A stretch of DNA of 64,000 nt, taken from assembly GCA_965230565.1 (NCBI GenBank), contig CBDDLH010000015.1:186001-250000 (forward strand), given 5' to 3'. The DNA comes from BCD1 sp965230565. GTDB taxonomy: Bacteria; Bacteroidota; Bacteroidia; Chitinophagales; Saprospiraceae. Under the pieces are notes generated by a model that was not told the DNA's origin, made no database searches, and saw only the letters and a program-made list of their open reading frames with translations. Within the stretch, counting starts at the first letter, position 1. Each line of letters begins with the position of its first letter. The position numbers and the translations under genes are program-made. Below, piece after piece: positions 35,048 to 44,400 of this stretch.

Positions 35048-36550
35048 TCAATCTTCCAGGACCATTTCCCAAAGCGTTTCAAAGGGAATTATCTCGAGTC
35101 CGCTATATTTTGCCCGATAATAGAAGTGTCTGTTTCTCAACCTGCTGTAATACTTATCTGCTAGTCTCATATCTTCCAATTGATAGTTCGCTTTTTTTAG
35201 GATAGATAACAATTTGATGAATTGAATCACACGATAGAAATCATTCTTGTCTAATTTGTGATTAGCCGTATAATTGAGGCGGTTGATCATTTCATTGGCC
35301 AGGTCGTACTTCTTCTGCTTGATTTGGTTTAGTGCAATGAGGATATTTTTGAGCACTTCATAGTTTCGCATTTTTTTGGAAAAATCCACTGGGCTATAAA
35401 GGTATTCCTCCAAAGAGAACCCGGGTTGACTGACCTGTTTGAAAAGGATTTTATCAAAGTTTTTCATATCCAGGATATAATGGATATATGCGTTAAAAAG
35501 TTTCCATTTTTCTTTTTCGTTAGGTTCCAGTTTTTTGAAGGAATTATTTGAAATGATATTATTGAATATCGCGAATGCTTGAAAATAATTTCGTGAATGA
35601 ATAGCCAGTAACAAATAGATCTCCATAAATTCAAACCACTCTTCCGTATCACGGGGGATCTTTGGCAGGCATTCTTCCGTATGTCTCTTCCCTCTGGAAT
35701 AATCCTGGAGATGAAGAAAAGCCAGCATCTTTTTTATATAAAAGTTATAGATGCTTTTTTTCGGGAAGAATTTTTCATGGTTCAACAGGTATTGCTCCGC
35801 CTGGATACACACCTCAACAATAGCATCATAATCTGCCTCCATTTCATATCTGATGATCCATGCCATGAACATATTATTAAAAATGGCGGGAGAGTCATGC
35901 AATTCGGAAAGCAAAACCATTTCCTGGCAAATATCTTCGAGGGACTCCGGAAGATGTTCTGGTTTAGAGGTAACAGCAGAAGACAACAATATGGTGTGCT
36001 GTAATAGTTCTTTTGACCTTTTTTCCTTTTCAAATAGTTCCTCAAATTGCCTTTCCATCTGCAGGTATTTTTCAAAGGTTTTGACATCCTCCTTCCTTAC
36101 GGCATGAGTTCTAAGCTCCCTCAGACAATTGAGCGTAATTTCTGTGAATTTGAATTTAAGTGAAATATTCAGGAGTTGTTTGGTTAGAGACTCAGCAATG
36201 AGTACGGCATCATTAGCCATCAGGATTTTAATTTGAGCCCACTCTTTATGACAATTAAAATAAGTTCTGTCATACCCGGATGACAAAGGTTGATTAGGTT
36301 CAATCAGGAAAATGGTATTCAATAATCTTTGCCTGAACCGGCTTTTTAATTTTCTGTATTTAGGATCCTGCGGGGTGCTGTCGTAGAGGTATTGCGCAGC
36401 ATCACGATCATTCTTGAATTTGTTTCCGGTAATACCGTCAAAGAACTCATTGATCTTACTTTGTTTATTGAGCACATATTCGTCCAGGACTTCCAGTTTC
36501 ACAACCTTTTTCCTGGTAACAATTTTCGTTATTTCTTTCAGCTTTTTCAT
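35048..36550 (-). CDS. Large helical protein of unknown function (500 aa)
   Basis: I do not recognise a named family. The protein has no signal peptide or membrane segment and is predicted by eye to be all helical, with TPR-like spacing of aromatic and small residues through about residues 120-480. The first 30 residues are strongly basic (KKLKEITKIVTRKKVVKLE). A PQDPKYRKLKSRFRQRLLNTIF segment and a long charged helix (KTFEKYLQMERQFEELFEKEKR) suggest a scaffold or nucleic-acid-associated role. That is speculation. It starts with ATG at 36550, and the stop at 35048 lies about 70 bases upstream of the cmk start. Confidence 0.75.
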   Translation of the reverse strand: MKKLKEITKIVTRKKVVKLEVLDEYVLNKQSKINEFFDGITGNKFKNDRDAAQYLYDSTPQDPKYRKLKSRFRQRLLNTIFLIEPNQPLSSGYDRTYFNCHKEWAQIKILMANDAVLIAESLTKQLLNISLKFKFTEITLNCLRELRTHAVRKEDVKTFEKYLQMERQFEELFEKEKRSKELLQHTILLSSAVTSKPEHLPESLEDICQEMVLLSELHDSPAIFNNMFMAWIIRYEMEADYDAIVEVCIQAEQYLLNHEKFFPKKSIYNFYIKKMLAFLHLQDYSRGKRHTEECLPKIPRDTEEWFEFMEIYLLLAIHSRNYFQAFAIFNNIISNNSFKKLEPNEKEKWKLFNAYIHYILDMKNFDKILFKQVSQPGFSLEEYLYSPVDFSKKMRNYEVLKNILIALNQIKQKKYDLANEMINRLNYTANHKLDKNDFYRVIQFIKLLSILKKANYQLEDMRLADKYYSRLRNRHFYYRAKYSGLEIIPFETLWEMVLED

Positions 36551-36717
36551 GCCGTATTTTTGCAGAATTAAAATAAAGGGGCAGATATAGTCAAATACCT
36601 GAAACAGGGAAATACAATTGTTCGCAAATCATTGGAAAAGCGAAAATAGATTTTCGCTATAAGTTCATTTTTTTTTAGGATAAATCCAAAAATGTGACAC
36701 AACAAATCATTAAAAAG

Positions 36718-36757
36718 AAAAAGCTTCACACAGCACATGGCTGTATGAAGCTTTTTT
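36718..36757 (-). terminator. Intrinsic terminator of the DUF2795 gene
   Basis: The stem pairs 36718-36734 with 36740-36757, with a central mismatch and a 5-base loop. T-runs lie on both sides, so it can work in both directions. It lies 36 bases after the stop of the minus-strand gene at 36794. Confidence 0.8.
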
Positions 36758-36793
36758 ATTCCTCACGCAATAAGATGCGCAGATTATTAATAC

Positions 36794-37015
36794 TTAATAC
36801 TCATCTTCGTTAAAGAGAAAATCGTCTTTTCTCGGATAATCCGGCCAAATGTCCTCCATATTCTCATAAATCTCTCCTTCATCTTCCATTTCCTGAAGAT
36901 TTTCGATCACCTCCAAGGGTGCTCCGGAACGAATGGCATAATCGATCAATTCATCCCTCGTGGCTGGCCACGGGGCATCTTCAAGATGATAAGCTAACTC
37001 TAATGTCCAATACAT
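36794..37015 (-). CDS. DUF2795 small acidic protein (73 aa)
   Basis: This short cytoplasmic protein, MYWTLELAYHLEDAPWPATR..., continues with DELIDYAIRSGAPLEVIENLQEMEDEGE and a very acidic C-terminus (NMEDIWPDYPRKDDFLFNEDEY). It is a compact, highly conserved type in Bacteroidota that I recognise as DUF2795. Its function is unknown. It has its own consensus promoter (37056-37086) and terminator (36718-36757), so it forms a single-gene transcript, probably well expressed. Confidence 0.9.
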   Translation of the reverse strand: MYWTLELAYHLEDAPWPATRDELIDYAIRSGAPLEVIENLQEMEDEGEIYENMEDIWPDYPRKDDFLFNEDEY

Positions 37016-37350
37016 ATTTCAAATAAATAAATTATAAAAATCCCTGAATTTTCGGCAAAAGTAAGCATTTTGTTCCATTAAGTCAACCCTATAAAAAATA
37101 TTTTTTTAACTACCTGATAATGAATAGTTTATGCAAAAAAATTAAAGCTCTTCCTTTAACCAAACAATAGTTCGTCTAAAGGATTAATACTTTCGATTAT
37201 CTCCTTAAAATATGGATAGTAAAAGTAGTATTTCAGAAAAAATTCCAGTCTGCCTGAAATGAGTTTCTCAGGTGAGCTAAGATCAGAATTTTGAAAAACT
37301 AATTGAATGGTTTAGAAAGCTAAACGAAATAAAAATTGGCGGAAATTTTT
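37016..37350. other. 335-bp AT-rich spacer with the DUF2795 promoter
   Basis: Apart from the promoter at 37056-37086, no gene, hairpin or repeat was found. The part from about 37090 to 37350 is AT-rich and follows the transglutaminase-like gene; no U-tract terminator for that gene is evident. Confidence 0.5.
37056..37086 (-). promoter_or_regulatory. Bacteroidota consensus promoter for the DUF2795 gene
   Basis: Read on the minus strand, TTG (37086-37084) is followed by 20 bases and TACTTTTG (37063-37056), an exact fit to TTG-N20-TAnnTTTG. The predicted start near 37050 leaves a leader of about 35 bases. Confidence 0.65.
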
Positions 37351-38565
37351 CTATTTATAAGTACCAATAATTTCGAAATCCGAATTTTTGAATTCTTTGG
37401 GAATCCAACCAATTTCTGTGGAATTTACCGGACCCGTAGGATCACAAATATAATAGTTCCTTCCACGGAACCTGATTACGTCTCCACCCTTTTCCGGTGA
37501 AAAGGCAACGGCAATGGTGAGGTGATCAGGATAGGCAATAATCAACATCGGTAAATCAAGTAATTCCTTTACAAGGCTGTAAAACAATGCTGATCGATCC
37601 TCGCAGTCTGAAAAGGGATAATGAAATACCTCTTCTGCTATCATGGGTTTACTATCCCCGAAATACTCCTGGTCTTTTTTATACCTAAAAGATGATCTTG
37701 TAAATGCAACCAGAAACTCCAATGCTTCAGCTTCACTTTTCCCTTTGAGAAATACCCTTAACTGAGGGATTAAGGACCTTTCCACCGTTTCAGAAAATGG
37801 AACTTCCAGGTATTCGTTTTCAGCAAATATTGGGTAATCATCCATCAACAACTTGATACGTTTATCAACCTGAATATCTATCTGGTATTTTTGACCTTTG
37901 AAATTAAACGTAAAACTCCTGGTCTCCTGATTAGGATGAAATCGAGGCAGGCTTTGAAGGTAAAATGAAAAAGCCACTCCATTTGGCCCCGGTGTGAAAT
38001 TCAACATATAGATTCCCTGACGTAATCTTTTTTTCATGCCAATACCCGTAAGATTAACGAAGGTTTTCCCATCATCATCAATCATGGGTATCTCAAACAA
38101 TTCATCTTCCGTAAAGACGTATACAAATACATTGGAGCCACTATAGGCGAGCCTGGTATTCCAACCTTTTTTGGATAAAAGAAACCAGGTGGTTAATTCT
38201 ACCTGAGTTTGTGATTCAACTGAATAGAATTCCCTGACAGCCGCTTTCATAAGTTTGTAATACAACCAATCGTTAAGGTTGAAAGCCTGCTTGTATTTAT
38301 CGAGTTCATCAAGTATCACGTAAAAAGAAGATCTTTCAAGTCTTTTGTAATAATTGACCATACTTTGTTCCTGCACTGCTCCGGAATACCTGATATCCAT
38401 GTCACTATGGAAACGGAGAGGAATTTTCTCTCCATAAAAATTCACCACAACGGTTTCAATGAAATCATCTTTCACGTCCGTTTGATGGTTTAAATCAGAG
38501 GAAGCAGTTACGGAAACGAGTGGCAGCATGATTGCCAAAAAACTGAGGATAATCTTATTTTTCAC
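37351..38565 (-). CDS. Secreted transglutaminase-like (papain-fold) protein
   Basis: A GTG start at 38565 gives a signal peptide (KNKIILSFLAIMLPLVSVTAS). The longer ATG form from 38604 would run through the terminator hairpin that follows queA. The N-terminal half is beta-rich (FYGEKIPLRFHSDMDIRY). The C-terminal part has a transglutaminase-core-like triad: Cys321 in SDCEDRS, His ~348 in PDHLTIAV and Asp ~376 in ICDPTGPVN. This arrangement is usual for bacterial transglutaminase-like cysteine peptidases. A periplasmic role in protein or peptidoglycan crosslink processing is possible, but the substrate is unknown. No T9SS tail is present. Confidence 0.75.
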   Translation of the reverse strand: MKNKIILSFLAIMLPLVSVTASSDLNHQTDVKDDFIETVVVNFYGEKIPLRFHSDMDIRYSGAVQEQSMVNYYKRLERSSFYVILDELDKYKQAFNLNDWLYYKLMKAAVREFYSVESQTQVELTTWFLLSKKGWNTRLAYSGSNVFVYVFTEDELFEIPMIDDDGKTFVNLTGIGMKKRLRQGIYMLNFTPGPNGVAFSFYLQSLPRFHPNQETRSFTFNFKGQKYQIDIQVDKRIKLLMDDYPIFAENEYLEVPFSETVERSLIPQLRVFLKGKSEAEALEFLVAFTRSSFRYKKDQEYFGDSKPMIAEEVFHYPFSDCEDRSALFYSLVKELLDLPMLIIAYPDHLTIAVAFSPEKGGDVIRFRGRNYYICDPTGPVNSTEIGWIPKEFKNSDFEIIGTYK

Positions 38566-38586
38566 GGTCTTAACATTAAAAATAAA

Positions 38587-38625
38587 AAAAGCGCATCTCA
38601 ACAAACTTAGTTAAGATACGCTTTT
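38587..38625 (-). terminator. Intrinsic terminator after queA
   Basis: Read on the minus strand, AAAAGCG...GTT pairs with AAC...CGCTTTT across a short loop (two or three mismatches) and runs into seven Ts. It lies 39 bases after the queA stop and just ahead of the GTG start of the transglutaminase-like gene, separating the two transcripts. Confidence 0.75.
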
Positions 38626-38663
38626 AATTGCAAATTTATTATCCTAAAAAGCTAAATAAGCGA

Positions 38664-39728
38664 CTATAAAATGAGCATTGAGTCGCCATAGCTGTAAAAT
38701 CTGTACTTTTCTTTGATGGCTTGTTCGTACGCTTCTCTCATCAATTCAACCCCTCCAAAGGCAGAAATCATGATGAACAAACTAGACTTAGGAAGGTGGA
38801 AATTAGTGATCATACTGTCCGCAATGGTAAAGTCGTAAGGAGGATAAATGAACTTATTAGTCCAGCCTTCTGCTTTCTTGAGCATCGAAGTAGCTGAAAT
38901 GGCTGTCTCGATGGAACGCATGGAAGTTGTACCTACAGAACATACTTTAAAGCCGTCGGCTTTCGCACTGTTAACCGTATTGGCAGCGTCTTCGGTAATC
39001 TGAAAATACTCCGCATCCATTTTGTGTTTGGAAAGATCCTCCACTTCAATAGAACGGAAAGTTCCCAAACCAATATGCAGAGTGATCTCAGAAAATTCAA
39101 TTCCTTTTATTTCCAGTCGTTTCAACAACTCACGGCTGAAGTGAAGCCCTGCCGTAGGAGCAGCAACTGCACCAGTCTCTTTAGCATAAACTGTCTGATA
39201 ACGCTCTTTATCGATGGGTTCAACCGGACGGTTGATGTATTTTGGAAGAGGAGTATTACCCAACAGGTCAAGGTCGTTACGGAATTCCTCTTCTGAATTA
39301 TCATACAGAAATCTGATCGTCCTTCCTCTTGATGTTGTATTGTCAACTACTTCAGCAACCAGCACATCGTTGTCGTCCGCATCAGTGAAATACAACTTAT
39401 TACCCACACGGATCTTTCTGGCAGGATCTACTAATACATCCCAGAGACGAGCCTCCTTATTGAGCTCACGCAGTAGGAATACTTCGATCTGAGCACCGGT
39501 TTTTTCTTTTCTTCCGAATAAACGAGCCGGGTATACTTTTGTGTTGTTGAAGATCATTACATCTCCTTCATCAAAGTATTCCAGCAAGTCTTTGAATATC
39601 TTATGCTCGATTTTTCCACTTTCTCTATGAACAACCATCATTCGTGCTTCGTCACGATTTTCCGATGGATATTGGGCAATGAGTTTCTGAGGTAAATTAA
39701 AGTTGAACTGTGACAGCTTTGACCGCAT
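38664..39728 (-). CDS. queA: S-adenosylmethionine:tRNA ribosyltransferase-isomerase QueA
   Basis: QueA transfers the ribosyl part of SAM to preQ1 in tRNA, forming epoxyqueuosine at position 34 of GUN-anticodon tRNAs. The 354-aa product has the typical opening (FNFNLPQKLIAQYPSENRDEARMM), the VMIFNNTKVYPARLFGRKEKTGAQIEVFLL block, GNTPLPKYINR, the AVAAPTAGLHFS segment, the HIGLGTFRSIEVEDL block, and NFHLPKSSLFIMISAFGG. The length is normal. A TATCTTTG box read on the minus strand (39764-39757) lies about 30 bases upstream of the ATG. No other queuosine genes are in the window. Confidence 0.97.
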   Translation of the reverse strand: MRSKLSQFNFNLPQKLIAQYPSENRDEARMMVVHRESGKIEHKIFKDLLEYFDEGDVMIFNNTKVYPARLFGRKEKTGAQIEVFLLRELNKEARLWDVLVDPARKIRVGNKLYFTDADDNDVLVAEVVDNTTSRGRTIRFLYDNSEEEFRNDLDLLGNTPLPKYINRPVEPIDKERYQTVYAKETGAVAAPTAGLHFSRELLKRLEIKGIEFSEITLHIGLGTFRSIEVEDLSKHKMDAEYFQITEDAANTVNSAKADGFKVCSVGTTSMRSIETAISATSMLKKAEGWTNKFIYPPYDFTIADSMITNFHLPKSSLFIMISAFGGVELMREAYEQAIKEKYRFYSYGDSMLIL

Positions 39729-39756
39729 TACTTATTTTATTTTTTAAAATGATGTG

Positions 39757-39764
39757 CAAAGATA
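39757..39764 (-). promoter_or_regulatory. Probable -7 box of the queA promoter
   Basis: CAAAGATA on the plus strand is TATCTTTG on the minus strand, an exact TAnnTTTG match about 30 bases before the queA ATG. No clear TTG at the expected distance. Confidence 0.45.
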
Positions 39765-39801
39765 AAAATTGGCAGATAAAAAAGGACATTTCATCTAATC
39801 A

Positions 39802-39834
39802 TTTGACCCTTTTTTCGCATTCGTATTAACTTCG
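39802..39834 (+). promoter_or_regulatory. Probable promoter of the ABC permease gene
   Basis: TTTG at 39802-39805, 21 bases, then TAACTTCG at 39827-39834, one mismatch from TAnnTTTG. It predicts a start about 15 bases before the ATG at 39857. It lies back to back with the queA promoter. Confidence 0.45.
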
Positions 39835-39856
39835 CCAAAGCTCGAAATGTTTAATT

Positions 39857-41107
39857 ATGGGTACAATTTTAAAAATAATCCGCGAAGCGGTCATGCAGGC
39901 TTTCCAGCAACTTAATGGAAATAAGCTTCGCTCCTTTCTTTCTTTATTGGGTATTTCCATAGGGATATTCAGTATTATCGGAGTCCTTTCAGCCGTTGAT
40001 TCCCTCGAGGATAACGTGAAGGGAAGTCTCGACAAACTTGGCGATGATGTAGTCTATGTAACCAAATGGCCATGGGCAGATACGGGTGGTGACTGGTGGA
40101 AATATCTCAAAAGACCGGAACCTACTTTTTCGGACTATGAAATAATCAAAGAAAAAGTACACCTTGCAGAAACGGCTTCTTACGCCCTCAATATTGGTTT
40201 CAAGACCATTAAACATCATTCGAGCAGTATTGATGATTCATTCCTGGCTGCTATTTCTCTGGAATATGGTGATATGACCGGACTTAGTCTTGAAAAGGGT
40301 CGTTATTTTTCTCCATCTGAGTACAACCGTGGAGCCAATAAAATCCTTTTAGGTAATAATATTGCCACCAATTTATTCGGGCCTATCGAACCCATTGGAC
40401 GGGAGGTCAAAATAGACGGTAGGAAATTCGAGGTCATCGGAGTTATTGAAAAATCCGGAGAAGCCCTGATCAATATCATGGATTATGATGAAGCGATGTT
40501 GATCACCTACCCGACTGCAGCCAAATTGGTGAACGTAAAATCAACACGCCATTTTGGTTCCAATATTTCAGTAAAAGCAAAAGAGGGAGTTGCACTGGAA
40601 GACCTGAAAGATGAGATCAAGGGAGTAGTAAGGGCGAATCACAGATTAAAGCCACGGGCTGATGATGACTTTTCTCTCAATCAAATGTCCATGCTGGCAT
40701 CAATGCTGGATAATTTTTTTGTAGTCCTGAATATTTTGGGAATCGTGATCGGTATCTTTTCATTCCTTATCGGAGGGGTAAGTGTTGCGAATATCATGTT
40801 CGTTTCCGTAAAAGAGCGTACTTCTATCATAGGAGTCAAAAAAGCTCTTGGAGCCAAAAAACGTATCATACTACTCGAGTTCCTGATTGAATCCACCATC
40901 CTTTGTATTATCGGAGGAATCATTGGTATGTTCATTATCCAGGTTGCTACGATGATACTTACCAAAGTACTCGAGTTTGAAATGTATATGGACATGGGTA
41001 ATATCTTACTCGGCCTTGGTGCGTCTGTTTTTGTGGGCATTATTTCCGGATTTGTTCCTGCCCTACAGGCAGCGAATATGGATCCGGTAGAAGCCATGAG
41101 AAAATAA
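39857..41107 (+). CDS. MacB/FtsX-type ABC transporter permease
   Basis: The 416-aa inner-membrane protein has the MacB layout. A first transmembrane helix (about 20-42, LRSFLSLLGISIGIFSIIGVL) is followed by a large periplasmic MacB_PCD domain (about 45-275). Three C-terminal FtsX helices follow: about 283-310, 330-362 and 375-405. Conserved features include SVANIMFVSVKERTSIIGVKKALGAKK, which couples to the ATPase, and the end motif PALQAANMDPVEAMRK. The ATPase and adaptor partners are not adjacent. Such permeases export or extract lipoproteins, toxins or signals by mechanotransmission; the substrate here is unknown. The gene is convergent with the adhesin block across a strong hairpin. Confidence 0.9.
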   Translation: MGTILKIIREAVMQAFQQLNGNKLRSFLSLLGISIGIFSIIGVLSAVDSLEDNVKGSLDKLGDDVVYVTKWPWADTGGDWWKYLKRPEPTFSDYEIIKEKVHLAETASYALNIGFKTIKHHSSSIDDSFLAAISLEYGDMTGLSLEKGRYFSPSEYNRGANKILLGNNIATNLFGPIEPIGREVKIDGRKFEVIGVIEKSGEALINIMDYDEAMLITYPTAAKLVNVKSTRHFGSNISVKAKEGVALEDLKDEIKGVVRANHRLKPRADDDFSLNQMSMLASMLDNFFVVLNILGIVIGIFSFLIGGVSVANIMFVSVKERTSIIGVKKALGAKKRIILLEFLIESTILCIIGGIIGMFIIQVATMILTKVLEFEMYMDMGNILLGLGASVFVGIISGFVPALQAANMDPVEAMRK

Positions 41108-41122
41108 AATTACCGTTTGACA

Positions 41123-41159
41123 TTGTCTGCTTAGGGAGTTAATTCCCCTAAGCAGACAA
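41123..41159. terminator. Bidirectional hairpin between convergent genes
   Basis: Perfect 14-base arms (41123-41136 and 41146-41159) surround a 9-base loop. The T-run after it is weak, but the position between the ends of the permease gene and the adhesin gene fits a shared terminator. Confidence 0.75.
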
Positions 41160-41186
41160 GAGTCAGTTTTACTCCTCTCCAGACAT

Positions 41187-41498
41187 TCAGTTCCTGATCA
41201 ACACAATTTCACCATTGTAATCCAGGGTTTCCCCATTCAGGGTTTCAACTTTTGCATAATACACATATACTCCCACTCCCATTGGCTTACCATTGAATAA
41301 CCCATCCCATCCGGAAAATTCATCATTAGGAATAAAGTCTTTCTGACTAAAAACAAGATTCCCCCACCGGTCGAAATATATCCAGTAATTGTATCTTACC
41401 AACCTGGCTTCCTGCAAAAATTGTGAAATAATCATTAATGCCATCTCCATTCGGGGAAAAGGCTGTGGGTATATAAACATCGATCCGCTGATCGACAA
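41187..41498 (-). CDS. T9SS type B (CHU_C) sorting tail of the choice-of-anchor-L adhesin, displaced frame
   Basis: From about FDRWGNLVFSQ onward this frame is the second half of a gliding-motility-type CHU_C/T9SS type B sorting domain: DRWGNLVF, NDEFSGWDG, GVGVYVYYAKVETLNG, ending IVLIRN. Its first half (VYIPTAFSPNGDGINDYF) is in the preceding frame at 41347-44862. The conserved IFDRWGN junction is restored by removing one base from the T3 run (plus-strand A at 41374-41376). The apparent start is an artefact of reading the wrong frame upstream. It should be read as the 3' end of one large gene spanning 41187-46456. Confidence 0.82.
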   Translation of the reverse strand: MSISGSMFIYPQPFPRMEMALMIISQFLQEARLVRYNYWIYFDRWGNLVFSQKDFIPNDEFSGWDGLFNGKPMGVGVYVYYAKVETLNGETLDYNGEIVLIRN

Positions 41499-44400
41499 AA
41501 ACAGTCAATTGGGCATCCACCCAACAACTATCTTTGGTTAGCATCGACACAGTAAAGGCGGTTGTTTCTTCAGGAAATGCCAAAGGTTCATAACAATCCC
41601 AGCAGGAAAGAAACGGAGAGCCCTCCCAATGGACAGCAACAGGGTCAAAATTGGCATATGTCTCCAAAAGAATAGTATCTCCTGCCATGATTCGGGGATC
41701 TTCTAAAATGATGTCAACATCCAGTTCTCTATCAATCTCTATTTTTTCATACTGCTCAATGCAACCAAAAGCATCCTCAATCAAGAGATTCTGGGAAGAG
41801 GGAGATTCTACCAAAAATTTAGGCTCAGACTGAAATTGATTATTAGCAAGACTATAAAGATATGGTGGGGTGCCTCCTGTTACAGATAATACGTTTAAAA
41901 ACGCCTGGCCTGGATTTTTACAATCTAATTGAGTTTCCCAGATAGCCTTTATGGGTTTAGGTTGTTCTATCCGAATAGAATCAGCCGCCATGCAACCAAT
42001 ATCATTCGAAGCCAATACCTGATAATCTCCAGCAGGCAACCCCTCTATGGTGGAATTTTGATCTCCGGTGCTCCAAAACAAATCATACTCCAATTCACTA
42101 CTACTTACCACAGCTTCAATTATGGCCGTAGAATCACCATGACAAAAAACAGGCTGAATCAATTCAATATTCAGGTTCAAATCCGCAAAAACAACAGTTG
42201 TGATTACCATACTATCACAACCATATTCATTCAAAAGGGTATCGCGTATAATGGCATCTTCCGAAATCCATTGACCATTTATGAAAATGCTATCCCCTGA
42301 ACATAGTTGGTATTTCAACAGGGTTGTATCATTCGGAATATTTTCAACCTGAATCATAAAAACAGAATCCGACTCCCATATCGAACTTCCAAAAATAGTA
42401 TCCTGATAAATACCCGATTCAGCATAGTTCATCCCATTAAATTCAACGCTCTCATTTTCACAAGTAATAAAATGCAGTGTATCATAAATTATGGGAATTT
42501 CAATAACTTCCAACAAAAGCCTCACTATAGAATCACAAAAGGTATTTTCGGAAGTAAGCGTGTCAAGGTATTCTCCTGATTGGTTAAGCAGGTGCCCTCC
42601 AAAATAATACTCCTCCCCTTCCGGGATCATTACCAGAAGACTATCCGAAACGGTTTCAATCAATTCAACTTGTAAAAAAATAATGCTATCACACCCATTA
42701 ACTGCCCCATTAACTAAGGTATCGATATAGTATCCCGAAGAAAAAACTAATTGGTTCGCGAAAGCCATAGTATCTCCAGCGCATAAGTCCATTTGCACAT
42801 GAGTCATTGCAGGCAGTAATTGGTCGACAATAACAAAGTCATTTCCCTCACAACCATTTTCATCGGTAACAGTAACTGCATATGAACCTGATTGATTTAT
42901 ATTTAGATTAGCACCATTAGTACCATCCGACCAGAGGTAGTTTTCATAATTAACCGTTGTGGCTAAAGTGGAAACTTCCGGATAACAAAAAGCAGTATTG
43001 CCGGTAATTTCAACATCGACTTCCGGGTATGCAGCAATACTAATGGAATCTTCGCCAAAACAACTACTACCATTTTGAATAGTCACTGAATAGATGCCAG
43101 GTTGTTTAATCCAAATAGAACTTTCTGTTGCTCCTGTTGACCAGAGATAATGATCATAACTGCCTTGTAGCGACAATTCCAATGAATCACCCACACACAA
43201 ACCCGGCGCCCCTAGAATTTCAGGCATTATGAAGTCTGAAATCTCAACCAAAACAGTATCTGAGCTTGAACAACCGTTAGAATCGATTACAGTTAAATGA
43301 TAAATTCCGGCATCAGACACTTCCAGTTGAGGATTTGTTGATCCATCCGACCACAAAAAAGAATTATAATTATCATTGGTAAATAATTGGGTAGATCCAT
43401 CCTCACAAAAGGTTAGCGATCCGGAAATAATTACAGGTGGAATTTCATTAGGTTTGATTTCCATAGATCTTTCCATCCAACAACCGGGTGCAAATTCAAT
43501 ATTTGCCGAATAAATTCCGGGTAGGTCCACATACATGGAATCTCCTGTCATTCCATCTGACCAAATTTGGGAAAGAAAAGAACCATTTAATGTTAGAACA
43601 GATGTCTCATTGACACACAAAACTGAATCCCCCAGCATTTGGACTTCCGGAATGGGAATGGATCCAACGTCATATCCTGCAACACCCCAACACCCCTCAT
43701 CATCTACGGCGGTTACCTCAAAATGTCCTGCTTCCAGGGCAACGATGGAATTCCCGGATTCCCCGGTACTCCAAAAAAACTGTTCAAAATTTCCGGTTAC
43801 ACTCAATACAACTGAATCCCCTTCGCAAACTGCAACAGGTCCGCTAATCTCAGGCACAACAGACGCTGGATTATCTAATGATGATGATATAATGACTTCA
43901 CAACCACTTTCATCCAAAACGACCACTTGATAGTTTCCTGGATGTAATCCCTCAAAACCCGGGTCTCCCTGAAACTCACCTCCGTTTATACTAAAAACAG
44001 GTTGCCCGTAAGTTTCTTCGGTTAATACCTGAATAGCCCCGTCCGGATAAACCGAGCAGGTAGGTTGTAAAACAATCAATTCAACTTCAAAAGGAGGAGG
44101 AGCCTGGATATCAACATTTTGGATCCATTGACAACCATTTTCATCTTTAACCTCTAATTCATACATGCCTGCTTCAAGCTGATCAAATAAAGGCGCTGTC
44201 TGAAACTCACCACCATCCAAACTAAAAACGTAATCTCCTCCTGATCCTCCCGATAGAAATACAGATATACTTCCAGATTGCATACCCAAACAGGCAGGTG
44301 ACACCTGATCTACAGATACCTCAAGTGCTCCCGGTTCCTCAATAACCACCTGATCCGTAAATGTGCACCCGTTGGCATCCAAAACAGTAACCAGATAATC

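Noticed and set aside
39857..41107. Complete MacAB-TolC-like exporter locus
   Set aside because: Only the permease is present; no ATPase, adaptor or outer-membrane channel gene is adjacent.
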